A stretch of 64,000 nucleotides of DNA, taken from the NCBI GenBank assembly GCA_964036045.1, contig OZ038384.1:34273997-34337996 (forward strand), read 5' to 3'. Below the pieces are notes generated by a model. The model was given only the letters and a program-made list of their open reading frames with translations, was not told the origin of the DNA and did not search any database. The stretch comes from Eutreptiella sp. 'Long Island Sound 2002'. Lineage: Eukaryota > Euglenozoa > Euglenophyceae > Eutreptiales > Eutreptiaceae. This document shows positions 42,589 through 53,690 of this stretch, piece by piece; position 1 is the stretch's first letter, and the number at the start of each line of letters is the position of its first letter. A program made the position numbers and the translations under genes.

Positions 42589-44940
42589 TCGGGCTATGTC
42601 CGGATGTATGCAGAACTGTCGGGGCCGCTGCACAAGATGCTGCAAGTGGGCAAGTTCGATGGCCGGAAGGGGAGCAAGAAGAAGCTTGCTTGGACCCCTG
42701 AGGCCGAAGATGCGTTCAGCCGCCTGAAGGAGCGACTCCTGGGGCAACTGGGGCTATTCCTGGTGGACCCGGACAAGGGATTCGTGCTACGGACGGACGC
42801 CTCGGACTATGCTGTTGGGGCAGTCCTCGAGCAGATCCGAGACGACGGGTCACATGTACCCGTGGCGTTCTGGAACCGGATCCTGGCCGAGGGCCAACGC
42901 CGCACCTGGACCGCGAGGGAGAAGGAGACGTACGCCATTGTATGTGCGGTCAGGAAGTGGTCTGGCCACATCGGATTGCAACCGGTGGTGGTTTGCACGG
43001 ACCATCAGTCTTTACAGAGCTGGCACAAGGAGCACGTCGACACCCCCTCGGGACCGGCGGCAAGGAGGGCCCGATGGCATGAGGCGTTCGCCAAGTTCGA
43101 CCTCAGCGTCGTATACGTCCCGGGGAAGGACAACACTGTGGCAGATTGCCTCAGTCGATGGGCCTACCCCGCGGGCAAGGCTTGGATGGACATATCCAGC
43201 CATGGGGACGCCGAGGAAACCGAGGAGGCCAAGCGCATCATCGAGATGGAGAAGGCCATGGAGCAAGAGGGGGTCAAGTGCTTTGTGGTGATGGCAAACC
43301 GTACGGACCTGGCCAAGTTCCGGGGTGCCCGCGTCCAAGCTATTCGAGAGGAAACCCTCGAGCAGTGGATGGTGGCCCCTGTAGAGCTAGTCAAGTCGGT
43401 GCTCACAGAGGACTGGTCGGATGACTACGCGGCATCCGAGCACTGGAGCAAGTACTGGAATGCCGTGAGCGCCCCGTCGGACGACGAGTGGCCTGTGGGT
43501 TTGACCGAGGATGGGGACAAGTTGTTCCTCAAGGACAAGCTGCTGGTGCCCGAGAATCGAGTAGAGGAGCTCATTGACCATTGGCACAACGCCCAGCTCA
43601 TGCACCCTGGCCGAGACAAGATGCAGCAGGACCTGGAATGGCGTTTCAAGTTCCCTCCGGGGTACTACGCCATCCTGGATACGTACTGCAGCGACTGTGC
43701 CGTGTGTCGGGCCACGAAGAGCCCCAACCACTCCACAGCGGGCAACCCGGTGTATACGGCTATACCGGAGGCCCCTATGCGGTCCGTGGCCATGGATGTG
43801 TTCGCCATGCCTGAGGTCACCGTGGACGGAGAGACCTACGACTGTGTCATCCTGGCGGTGGACAGGCACAGCGGGTATATCGTGGCAGTCCCGGGCAAGA
43901 AGTCCAAGAAGAAGGACAAGAAGGACAAGCATGGAGTGGGGTTGCAGGCCAAGACCGTCGCTAATGCCATGATCAGGCATTGGCTGACGATTTTCGATGT
44001 CCCAGCTGTCATCTGCAGCGATCGGGGCAGTCAATTTGTGGGGACGTCGTTCAAGACGATGTGCAAGCACATGGGCATTAGACATGCCAAGACCGTGGCG
44101 TACCACAGCCGGTCGAATGGCCGGGCTGAGGTTGCCGGGCGGCAGATGTTCGAGAAGTTCCGCCAGCTGCACATCGACGAACCGGGCTGGAACTGGTACA
44201 ATTCGCTGTGGAGAGTGCTCCAAGCGTACCATGACCTTCCGGGGCCCACTGGACTGTCGCCCCATCGCATCCTGTTCCTACGGGATCGAGTGTCACGCAC
44301 TCTCCCGTGGTTGAACCATGGCAAAGTGGCCCGAGATGCGAACGCCATGATGGCTGAGGCGGACGACACGGCGGCCAAGGTGTGCAAGGCACTACAGGAC
44401 GAGCATGACAAGAGGGCCAAGTACTTCAAGCAGGGAAAAGTCCAGAAGTATGCCCTCCAAGACACCGTGTGGGTGGAGCGGCACCACAAGGATGTCCTGT
44501 CCAGGCATCGGCAGGCATCTTGGTATGTGCCGGGGGTAATCGTTCGGAAGGTCGGGCAGGATGTGTATGCGGTTCGTGTGGGGGATAACAAGATCCTGGA
44601 CCGCGACCATACCCAGCTTCGTCCCCGAGCACCAGACCCCAGCGGACGTCCCGTCACCTTCGAGTTCACGGGCGGCGATGTGGACTCGGACGACGAGGGT
44701 GAGGACGACGACTTCACTGCTGAGAAGATCCTGGCGGACAAGCCGGACCCAGGAACGCCTGGGGGTAGGCTTTATAAAGTGCGTTGGAAGGGATTCGCCG
44801 CATCCAGGGATTTGTGGGAGCCTCCGAGCAGTTTTGTGCCGAGGTACACCACGGTCTGGATGGACTACCTGAAGAAAAAGAATATTTCTTTGGATGTCAA
44901 GGACGTGTTGGTCCATTTGGTTGCTGCTGTAGCACCGTAA
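42589..44940 (+). CDS. pol: R2 pol, RNase H, integrase and chromodomain
   Basis: In phase with RT across the TAA. Connection and RNase H: LAWTPEAEDAFSRLKE, FVLRTDASDYAVGAVLEQ, WTAREKETYAIVCAV. Integrase zinc domain: DHWHNAQLMHPGRDKM with CSDCAVCRATK. Catalytic core: MDVFAMPE (first Asp), CSDRGSQFVG (second Asp) and NGRAEVAG (Glu), with exactly 35 residues between second Asp and Glu (D35E). A GPF-like C-terminal stretch, an acidic linker (DDEGEDDD) and a chromodomain (EKILADK...LYKVRWKGF...DLWEPPSSF) near 44725-44840. The chromodomain places R2 in the chromovirus lineage and usually directs insertion to marked chromatin. Integrase and RNase H catalytic residues look intact; expression is blocked by the upstream TAA. 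Confidence 0.9.
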   Translation, partial: SGYVRMYAELSGPLHKMLQVGKFDGRKGSKKKLAWTPEAEDAFSRLKERLLGQLGLFLVDPDKGFVLRTDASDYAVGAVLEQIRDDGSHVPVAFWNRILAEGQRRTWTAREKETYAIVCAVRKWSGHIGLQPVVVCTDHQSLQSWHKEHVDTPSGPAARRARWHEAFAKFDLSVVYVPGKDNTVADCLSRWAYPAGKAWMDISSHGDAEETEEAKRIIEMEKAMEQEGVKCFVVMANRTDLAKFRGARVQAIREETLEQWMVAPVELVKSVLTEDWSDDYAASEHWSKYWNAVSAPSDDEWPVGLTEDGDKLFLKDKLLVPENRVEELIDHWHNAQLMHPGRDKMQQDLEWRFKFPPGYYAILDTYCSDCAVCRATKSPNHSTAGNPVYTAIPEAPMRSVAMDVFAMPEVTVDGETYDCVILAVDRHSGYIVAVPGKKSKKKDKKDKHGVGLQAKTVANAMIRHWLTIFDVPAVICSDRGSQFVGTSFKTMCKHMGIRHAKTVAYHSRSNGRAEVAGRQMFEKFRQLHIDEPGWNWYNSLWRVLQAYHDLPGPTGLSPHRILFLRDRVSRTLPWLNHGKVARDANAMMAEADDTAAKVCKALQDEHDKRAKYFKQGKVQKYALQDTVWVERHHKDVLSRHRQASWYVPGVIVRKVGQDVYAVRVGDNKILDRDHTQLRPRAPDPSGRPVTFEFTGGDVDSDDEGEDDDFTAEKILADKPDPGTPGGRLYKVRWKGFAASRDLWEPPSSFVPRYTTVWMDYLKKKNISLDVKDVLVHLVAAVAP

Positions 44941-45322
44941 TGGATCCCCCTTGGCATTTTGTTTGTTTCTGTGATTGGGGAGACGGGTGAGGGCGTTCAT
45001 CCGGGGATTTTTCGGCCTTGATTGGCCATATACCCCCTTCACTCGATCTCCACATATATATTTCATTGTGGTATACTTATTTAGGTCGACCGACGACGTT
45101 TGTCTATCTTTGATCCCCTTGGTCCATGTTGTAGATCAAGAGGAGACCGGATATGGCGTAGGGCGCTGAGTATCAGTGTCCTCACCCCTCTTTTGGGGCA
45201 TGGGGGACGCCTACGACGTGTGTGGGGCCTCCATGTGTCCTTGGGACATGGAGGGGGGGGTTGGAGCCCATTGGGGTCCTCCCGTCCTCTCTTCAATGAC
45301 TTCCGAGCGGTAACAACGCTCT

Positions 45323-45333
45323 GAGAAGGGGGG
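45323..45333 (+). other. R2 polypurine tract
   Basis: GAGAAGGGGGG directly precedes the 3' LTR, the standard site for plus-strand DNA priming. Confidence 0.8.
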
Positions 45334-47697
45334 TGAAGCCGGTTCGGACCCCCGTGGCCATCTTGGGGTCACTTGGGGTGTGTATCTATGTGCCGGCAAG
45401 CCGCCATTGGCTGATATCATACTCTTCCATCCACCTGACCTAACCTGATGTGATAGTGTGATAGGTTTGGCCATTCCGGCTATGAGCGGCCATATTCAGT
45501 ACCGAGGCGCCGCCAGCGGAGATTTATATATCAGAATATCAGGAATCAACAGGGTTTTATTATCATAATGTTTCCGTAATTTTTCAGCCTTTCGTTCTGA
45601 TGGTCAATGTATCGGCGACTGTCAGTTGGCTCGCGATTTTGCGTTAACCGATTGGTTAACTGTTATTTCCAGATATTTTGGCGGAAACCCCGATGAAGGG
45701 TCAGATTTCATCAGTAAAGGGTTCGTTGCTTCCGCAATTTTCTAAATATGCACTCGAAATTTTATTCTGAATTTTTCGCGATGTCGAAATCGGATTTTCG
45801 ACTTCGACATCGCCGCACTTGATTTGGTCTTCTTTGAGTGGTCATACTCCTTTCCCTATGCCGGAATCAGGTTTCCCTTATACTTGCCACCCATTTGACT
45901 TGGAGATATAAGGGAAACAAAAGTGTATCGTGGGACCACTTTGAAGGACCATATCTACGCGCGAGTGTGAGGAAAGAGAATAAGGAAGTGTGGGTTGCAA
46001 GCGCCTTGGTCTCAACTTAATTTAGGAAGCATCAAACGCCCTTGGTGCGTACACATGCCCGGTGTTGCAAGGGATAATGGTCAAGAGGGTATAAAGTGAT
46101 ATATAACTCTTGGACCGTGCAACCGAATGTTTTAATGCGACTTTCGAGTGTACCGCATGAGTGTTGGGGTTGCATAGATACTTTCTTTGGGTTCCTACGC
46201 ATTTTTAACGTGAAGTTATGTCCATGGAGGGACATGGCATATCATGGTGGGAGCCACTTTTGAGGGTATGTTTTATATGCATGGTATATGTCTTGATCTG
46301 CTCACGCCCATGTTATATATCTTCGTGTGGCCGAAGAGATGGGGAGCCGTACGTGACAAGGGTTTTGCCCATGTCCAAATTGTGGAATTCAAGGCGCTAG
46401 ACTAAGTCTACCGCATATGTATTGCTCATGGTATGTTTGGCAAGGAGATCCATGAGTGCACTCCCATTTTCATGGGGCATGTAGATACGAGTGGCGAAGG
46501 TATCGCCATGCGCCCGATTGGGGATCCAAGTGGGGGAATTGTTCGCAAATGGTTCCAATTATTTGTGTATTGAATCATGAGCGGATATCATGGGTGAGCA
46601 TAGAGATATACTATCATGACAACTTTGTATTTGGTCATATTTTCGTGTTTTTGACCTCATTTTATGCTCATTTTTGCGTTTTGTGTACTTACCTGGTCCG
46701 CAAACAGCAAGAAGCCTATGGAGAGTCGAACCATGGTATGTTGTTCATATGTTGGCATATGCCTTGGAGTTGAACACCACCATATGCCGGATCGCGTACT
46801 CCATTTGGCTTGGCGCACGAAGGATCACAAGAATTGGTCTCAAGATCATGGGCTGACTTGGGCAGTGCGTGGCGCCCATATCCGAAGGGGTTTCGAGGGT
46901 AAAGTGGGGATGTACATGGGCATTGGCCTTTGGTCTCTATCCTCCATGAATACTAGACTTCGATTCCATGCATGCTTTGAGCCTTCGGATAAGTGGTAAC
47001 TTCAATTTTGAGCATATATTTGATATATGGCCAATATGGTGTGAATTGGCAGTTTTTTGGCATGTTATGAGTTCAAACTCATGGGGCATATCTCCAAGCC
47101 CATTCGACTCCAAGTCCAACCAAGGTTATGTCAGGGTAGGGCATGGTCCTGAGTGCCACTCTAGGCCATGACACGCCACCTCCCCTATTGGGCTAGGACA
47201 TATAGGCTTGGGAGTGAACACATTTTTGGGGTTTATGTAGTGACTTGTGACACGTGGCATTTAGCCATCTCATTTGACCTGGTTCAGGGCAATATGCTGG
47301 TGAGTCAAGGGAAGGTCTTGAGTCCATGGAATGAGGGGTTTATGGCTGTGAAGGTGTATGTTTACCTCTTTCCCCAACTTTGCTTTATTTGTGTTCATAT
47401 GCCAATTTCAGGGCTTTCTTCCTTGGTGCAATTCTTGTACATGCCCGCCATCGTGAGACCATCGATGTGCTGAACGAAAGCCCGCCATTTGGATTGGATT
47501 GTGGATTGGGTTATTGCTGTATTTGTGGGATCTGGTTGCTGTTCAGGGTTGAAGAAGGATTGTATTTTCGATTTTCTATATTTTTGGATTTTGGACCCTG
47601 GATTTTGAGGAATGCAAGCATTGATCAGGAGCAAGTCAGCAGGGATTACAGGCGGAAGGGGCACAGCGGGGGCCGGTCCTGGTAGGAACCTTCTTTA
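45334..47697 (+). repeat. R2 3' LTR
   Basis: 2364 bases, one longer than the 5' copy through an extra G near 47340. Scattered substitutions relative to the 5' copy include a cluster near 46187-46400. Followed by CATG and the transposase tail. Confidence 0.95.
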
Positions 47698-48030
47698 CAT
47701 GACCCATGGAACATGAGGCTTGGTGGTTTTGTCACTTCCCAGTCTTTCACAGAAGCAGCGGGCATTTATGAGAAAGAACAGGAGAGGAGCAAGGAAAGGC
47801 CTGCAGCAAGGCGCCAAGCACGACGTGTAAGGCCTCTGGCCTTGCCACAGCACCAACAACCAAGGGCAAAGAGGGCACGGCAGGACCCGCCCCCCCCCCA
47901 GACGCGAGTGCAGTGGCGCACGCAGACCCAGAACCCCCAGCCCGCCTCCCCCAAGGACGTGGAACACAGTTCCGACTCTGATGGAGACTTTGTCCCCACA
48001 GTCTATGTGTCATATTGCTCAAGCTCTTAA
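47698..48030 (+). pseudogene. Pogo/Tigger-like transposase, C-terminal part, separated by nested insertions
   Basis: The frame HDPWNMRLGGFVTSQSFTEA...EKEQERSKER, a basic Pro/Gln-rich stretch (RAKRARQDPPPPQTR) and an acidic SSDSDGDF end, stopping at TAA 48028. It is in phase with the transposase interrupted at 29246 once B, R2 and one duplication copy of each are set aside. Pogo/Tigger proteins often have such charged tails. No domain of its own is visible; the assignment rests on context and phase. Confidence 0.55.
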
Positions 48031-49800
48031 GGACAAGTGTAAAGGAAATGTGTTCCTCAACACGACAATCCCATAGAAACAAAAAAACTGCGACACAGTT
48101 TTCCAGCCTTGCAGCTTGTGTCAGTGGGTGGGTGCTTTAGGGCAAGGTAAGAAAGGCAAGGAAGACATCATGCAGGGCCAAGAAACATATTTCAAAAACA
48201 AAAAAAAGCAAGGGTTTTGTATGGAAATGGAAAGAAAACATTTTGCAGGACCAAGGAACATTTTGCAAACAAAAAGACAAGGTTTTTGTGTTTTTTTTGT
48301 CTATTTTGAAAATCGGGCCAACTGGACCCACAACTGGTCGCTGGACTGAAAACTGGTCATTTTACCTTATTTTTTGTACCATTCTGATGGGTTCTCATCT
48401 GATAGCGCTGGTGCACAAACCTCAGTGAGGCAACTGGTCACAACGGGTACCTAAATTGTCATTGAGTCATTGAAGTTTCCGAGAAGATGGCACCCCCGGA
48501 GGCAGAAAAACTCTTCTTTGGCTTTGTCAGCCCCTGCGCTTGGCAGACTGCTTCCCCAGTGCACCTTCTTTACTTTGATTCATAGTCAACAACGGGAATA
48601 TCAATTTTTCTGGCATTCGTGCATTTTACTATCCACAAAATCAATTTTTTAAGCCGCAAAACGCGCTCAAAAAAGTGCCACGCATGGCGAATTTTCGTTT
48701 TCTTTGCACAATTTCCTGTGGTTTATAGTCAACAGCGGGCGGACCAATTTTTTCTTCGGCCAAAGTTACAACGGTGGTCCCTGTCCAGCTCAGCGTCCTC
48801 TGTTGAGTGGACATGCGTCATGTTCCACCAGTGATATTCCCCTTTTTGCTTGACACCCTGCATAGTTTTCGGCAGGTGTCCATCATCAGCAATGCTGAAG
48901 GATGCACCCTGTGCAACACCTCCAACGTATGTGCTCCTTTTTTTAGGAAGGCAACAACATTAGAAATGATTTCTTGAATCATCAATTAGATTTGCAATGC
49001 TTGTTTAGAGCGCTGAATGTCCGCCCGCGTAAACATATGGTACCATGTGATCAAGTCAAGGGTGCCCATAATGTCACTCTAGTGTAGGTGCCTGCTTGAT
49101 TCATATATTCTACCATCATTACCTGGCTTTGGAGGGGCAATGGACTGCTCCTTGCACGAGGCCTCGCGCAAGAAGCGGTTGATTGCCCCAAAAAATGCTT
49201 TATTCGGACCCATCAGGACCAACAAAGGGGCAAAAGTCCTGACATAAGAGGGCTTTTGGTGTTTCAGAAACGGCTTGATTTTTTGCACGCCAAAAAATGG
49301 TTTTTTCGCTGTTTTTTGAGGCCCTGTATTTCGGGCACTTTCTGTCCTTTTATAGCATGCAACTTCAGCCGCCTAAGTTATGCTTCATCTTCTCAAGTAG
49401 CCATCGTTCTCCTGAGGTGTTCTCAGTCTCAAAGCATTTTTTCTCCTCCGTCTTTTCTCCGGAAAAATGGGTTCTTTTTCAATGCGCAATTTTGGCAAAA
49501 AATAATTACACGCTTTGCATTTGTCCAAAAATGTTTTTGTTAGAAAAAAATGCCATTTACGCGGAAAAAAAAGTTGCACAATTTACGATCTTATCTTAGC
49601 ATCTTCAAACCGTCCGCACAGTTTACCAATGGCTCATCTAAGAGGCATCAAGAATTCTGCGAGCGCAAGGACAATCTCACAAGTGTACAAAATGCCACAC
49701 CGTAGTGCCGGTGCCCGTGCCTGTTGTAGCCTGCATGGTCCAGGTTGCCTGCGTTGATGTGAATATGTAAGGCATATGTGTGGAGTGTTGTGCGCAACTT
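48031..49800. other. Non-coding DNA after the transposase block
   Basis: AT-rich, with poly-A and poly-T runs and only short doubtful ORFs. It contains a palindrome copy (49154-49169) and a word TATAGTCAACAGCGGG related to CATAGTCAACAACGGG 130 bases earlier (48584 and 48723). It may include the other end of the interrupted DNA transposon, but terminal inverted repeats were not identified. Confidence 0.4.
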
Positions 49801-49802
49801 TG

Positions 49803-50153
49803 TGTAATGGAACGGGAGGTTTCTGAAAATCTTCAGCCGAGCTGCCAAATCAGTTTTAATACTGCAAAATCGTGTTTGATCTCAGTACAACGTCTCCCGC
49901 AACCCTGATCTTGCTGGAGCCTGGGTGACCGGCACGACAGATAGCATCAACAATACATTGCAAAGAAATAGATCACAGCTTGATAATCATTTTGTCCTAT
50001 GCCTGTGAAAATAGCCATACAATGTGTGCAAATGATAATAGAGCAGTAATAAACAATGAAAATCGTTCACAAAATGGCACAAACCTTTGATTCATTGCAT
50101 CTGTACTGCTGCAATTGCGACTTGCTGCGCTAGCTATCACTGTCTCATTATAC
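49803..50153 (-). repeat. 350-bp direct repeat, copy 1
   Basis: From GTAATGGAACGGGAGG through TTCTGAAAATCTTCAGCC, GACCGGCACGACAGATAGC and ACAATGTGTGCAAATGATAA to GCTAGCTATCACTGTC. Copy 2 is at 51729-52079 in the same orientation, with scattered differences. The strand given is that of the ORF following copy 2; the repeat itself has no proven direction. Confidence 0.85.
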
Positions 50154-51049
50154 TCTCCTCACAAGATTGGACCTGGGGGTGGTTGCTCTACACATAGGGA
50201 CAAACTGACAAATAAATCTCATGGGACTAATACATGCGCAGCACACCCAAACAAAAGTGGTATGGCGAAACATTATGAGATACTCAGAACCAGTCAGAAG
50301 TTTGCAGAGTAGGCTCACGACCCACTCCCCTCACAAGCTGAGTAAACGGGGTAGGATGCAGTAACGTCAGTGTCACCTCCGGCTATACAAAGATGCACAT
50401 ACCGTGATCCTCAATGCCACACTGCATCCCTCCACAATGTACAACTGTTGCCACGCCGGGGCAGGCCATCACATTGATGGCAGCCGCCACACACCATTCG
50501 AGGCCAGGGCAAAAGTGCACAAGCCATCAAGATGGGGAAACCTTAACACGGCAGCGGCCAGCGTCAGAGCGCCGCCACCAACAGCCAGCCATTGGAAACA
50601 AAACACAACATAGCCAAGCAGAAACAGCACTGCAGCAACCAGAACCAACCAAAGACAAACAACTCAGCACACCGCCACTGCACTGCACAGACGCCAACAG
50701 AAATCAAACCACAACAGTTTCTGCATCATTGGCGTGCCCCAAAGGAGCCACAGATTTCAGCTACATTCACCCAGCGGGCATAAACAGTGCAAATGACAAA
50801 ACAAAAGCAAAGGAGGACATGCAAGCGCCACAAGCAGGCCGAAATGGCGCCCTATTGAGGTCTGTAAAGGTTAAGGGTCATATCTTTTTTTTACATTCAA
50901 ATGAATCGAATCAGATCCCAGTGCAAATATGCAAAAGAACAAAGCACAAAGGAAACAGGTCCAAGAAACCGACAAGACCATGACACGGCCTTCGCTGCAA
51001 AGCAGGGGAGAACACAAAAAGGCAGTAAGCAATGGGACAAAGAAAACAA

Positions 51050-51670
51050 CTACTGTTTGTACTTCCACCTACCATGTCGCTTACCACCCTTAGCACCTCG
51101 CTTCGGCTTAGCCTTGCCTTCGGCGCGAGGCCCCGAACTTGTGTGGTCTCCAACAGGCCCTCCATAAGGTGCATCAGGCCGAGATACAGTAGTTGAAGCT
51201 TCAAAGAGCGCCAAATCTCGGCGACGCGCAGCAACAGTAGCGAGAGCATCAACACCCAACCAAGGGGACAGCGCAAAAGGGGGTGGTAGTTCACGAGTAC
51301 AACGTAGGCAGGCAAACGGACAACAAGCAGGTACCTCGCCATATATGAAGGGGCACAAAGCCAAAACAAGCTCGTCGCGGGACCGCAGAAAAGCCTACAC
51401 ATTCCAAAAACGAAACAGCGCGCCGTACGCCAACAAATCCACGACTATAATATAACCACGAGGAATGACAACCGAAAAGCCCGTATGCAACACCTGAGGA
51501 ACACCCTTGGACAACTGCAAAGGCTTCTTCCAGCGCAAATACCTCGGGCCGTTCTTGAAGAGAGGAGGTAGTGTCGACGGCGACAGGGACATGAAAGCGA
51601 AAGCGTCAGCATGACCAATGTCCTCAAAAGTACGAAAAGTGAACACAGCGCAGTCACAAGCGTGCACCAT
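51050..51670 (-). pseudogene. Unrecognised protein-like ORF with one in-frame TAG
   Basis: From ATG at 51670 (MVHACDCAVFTFRTF) the frame reads 91 codons to TAG at 51395-51397, then continues in the same frame (AFLRSRDELVLALCPFIYGE) to a stop at 51050. The sequence has mixed composition with Pro/Leu-rich and Cys-containing segments (VPACCPFACLRC) and a basic tail (KPKRGAKGGKRHGRWKYKQ). It looks more like protein than the overlapping frames. It begins just downstream, on its own strand, of repeat copy 2, which could carry its promoter. No family is recognised. Confidence 0.3.
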
Positions 51671-51728
51671 TACACGAACAATTCACCACGCAACTCGGCG
51701 AAGATGGCTTTCGAGCAACAACACGATT

Positions 51729-52079
51729 GTAATAGAACCGGAGGATTCTGAAAATCTTCAGCCCAGCTGCAAAATCAGTTTTAATAGTGCAAAATGGTGT
51801 TTGATACCAATACAACGTCTTCCGCAACCTTAATCTTGCTGACGCCTGGATGACCGGCACGACAGATAGCATCAACAATACATGGCAAAGAAATAGATCA
51901 AGGTTTAATGGTAATCTTGTTGTATGCCTGTGAAAATAGGCCTACAATGTGTGCAAATGATAATATAGCAGTAATAAACAATCAAAATCGTTCACAAAAT
52001 GGCACAAATATTTAACTCATTGCATCTGTACTGCTGCGACCGGGACTTGCTGCGCTAGCTATCACTGTCCCACTACACT
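51729..52079 (-). repeat. 350-bp direct repeat, copy 2
   Basis: Matches 49803-50153. The flanking sequences differ on both sides. The spacing (1.9 kb start to start) would allow a short LTR-type unit or a duplicated gene front end, but no primer site or polypurine tract is evident, which speaks against LTRs. Confidence 0.85.
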
Positions 52080-52219
52080 TTGTTTGCATTAAACGTGTCA
52101 TTACAGTGGTTGAATGAAAGGCATACATAGGTAGCGATGACATGACATGACATGTATAACATGATTACATCATATAAGCATGCATAACATATCATGTATG
52201 GAATGAGCATCTTGGGGGT

Positions 52220-52434
52220 GGCCACTTACCAAAATGACCGAAATTGGTAAGAGGCCAAAAATCGCAATATAAGATTCCCAAAGAGGATGGGCCCTCTTGA
52301 GAAATCGAAATGGGCCGACTATTAAGGATCTAAGGGCTCCGACAAGGTTGGATTGTGTTTTATGGCCACTTATCAAAATGACCGAAATTCGTAGGTGGCC
52401 CAAAAACACAATAAAAGCTTCCCAAAGGGGGGGT
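52220..52434. repeat. ~70-bp direct repeat, two copies 143 bp apart
   Basis: GGCCACTTACCAAAATGACC...CCCAAAGAGGATG (52220-52288) and GGCCACTTATCAAAATGACC...CCCAAAGGGGGGGTG (52363-52434). Within each, TTACCAAAATGACCGAAATTGGTAAG-type sequence forms a small inverted pair around ACCAA/TTGGT. Confidence 0.7.
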
Positions 52435-53690
52435 GCGGCTGCTAAGGTGTGCCTCGGAGCCCCGGAGGGGGTTTTGGGCTCCTAGAGGGGGGGGTCAGTC
52501 AAAGGAAAAACATCATTTTGAACCTGTGCCCGAAACACCCCAATATTTCTGCATTTGAAACAAGGCAAAACAACGAGCTGAGAAGAAAATTTCGTGAGCA
52601 CATTGAGAACTATGAAGATGACCTATATTGTGTTGATTTTAAAAAAACATAATGAATCACTTTTGATGTATTTCGAACAAAAAAATTGGTCGAATTCTGT
52701 CAAAACATTAGACTTAAATTTGTGCAATCGGTCTCTGTGTTAACCTTCGGAGCATAGGCCTAAGTGGAGCACATGTGCATGAGCAACGGTGGCGATCAAT
52801 GCCAAACATTCATGTGTAACTAGTGCTCAACTCAAGCGACATGCAAAATCGGCTCAACGGCTGTTTCCTGCAGAGACCTACGCAACGAATTGAAATTTGT
52901 ACAATCGGAGGGCGACACAAGTAGCAAAATAGCAAAGTGCAAATCTATTGTTATTTTGGCCGGAATCCCGCAATGTTGATACACGATTGACTTTTCGCAG
53001 GGTTATTCTTTGGTTGACGATTTGGTATATGTAAAACTAAGGGAAAATGACCCCCCCGTGCGGGGCCAACGGGAGCGCCACCCCCCCCCTGCCTACCCTC
53101 GTGCTGCTGCGTTGCGGGGCAGTAGAGCCTCACTGTTTGGTGTCAGACAACCCCCCAAAACCCCCGCCTATGTCCTCCACTACTCATCCTGTCCCCCCCC
53201 CTCTTCAGGTCTAAATGTGTACTTTGTTTCCCATCAGAAGTCCTCATTCCAAGATCCCTGAAACTTGAAATCTTTGGGAAACTTCAGGGGACTAGGCGCA
53301 TTTTTTTTGTCTTTTGCGTCGATCGATAGGGAATTAAAATCCCATCATATTTGTGGGCAAATATCCGTGAAATTCGCAAAGATACAGGACCTGGGTTTTG
53401 GCTTCGGCGCCTGCGTGAACCGGCGTTGCGCCAGTTCGCGTAAATACCGCCAGTTAGCGCCCGTGCCACCAAAATCGCGGAACCATGAACTGGCCTTTAC
53501 GGAAATTTAGCAAAGGCCAGCGACGATGATTTGACTCCACTGTTGCTTCATTCAAGATCATAATTATACAGTTGACTCAAAAAACCGCGAAGCGGTGAGG
53601 TAAAAATCGAAAACTGGGCATCGACATGATGCCCAGGCAAAATAAGATGCTGAGTAGGTCAAGGACCCTCGCCGGCACCTTGCGGTGCCT
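52435..53690. other. Non-coding DNA
   Basis: No gene supported. AT-rich with two C/G-run islands near 53050-53095 and 53190-53200, and a short hairpin-prone GC part at 53405-53520. Confidence 0.4.

Larger units (their letters stand above)
34484..47697 (+). mobile_element. R2: full-length chromovirus (Ty3-type LTR retrotransposon), 13.2 kb
   Basis: Two near-identical LTRs, a primer binding site, a polypurine tract, gag, and pol in the order protease, Dam-like domain, RT, RNase H, integrase, chromodomain, all flanked by CATG. By eye the LTRs differ at roughly 30 positions in 2363 bases including a one-base indel, so the insertion is fairly recent. The copy is defective: a frameshift near 41310 and TAA at 42586-42588 within pol. 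The 2.36-kb LTRs are long for this group. Confidence 0.95.

Noticed and set aside
50414-50983. 189-codon + strand ORF between the 350-bp repeats
   Set aside because: Thr/Gln/Pro-rich low-complexity sequence without family features; other frames are similarly open.
49803-52079. LTR pair of a small LTR retrotransposon
   Set aside because: The repeats lack a recognisable primer binding site, polypurine tract and matching target duplication.
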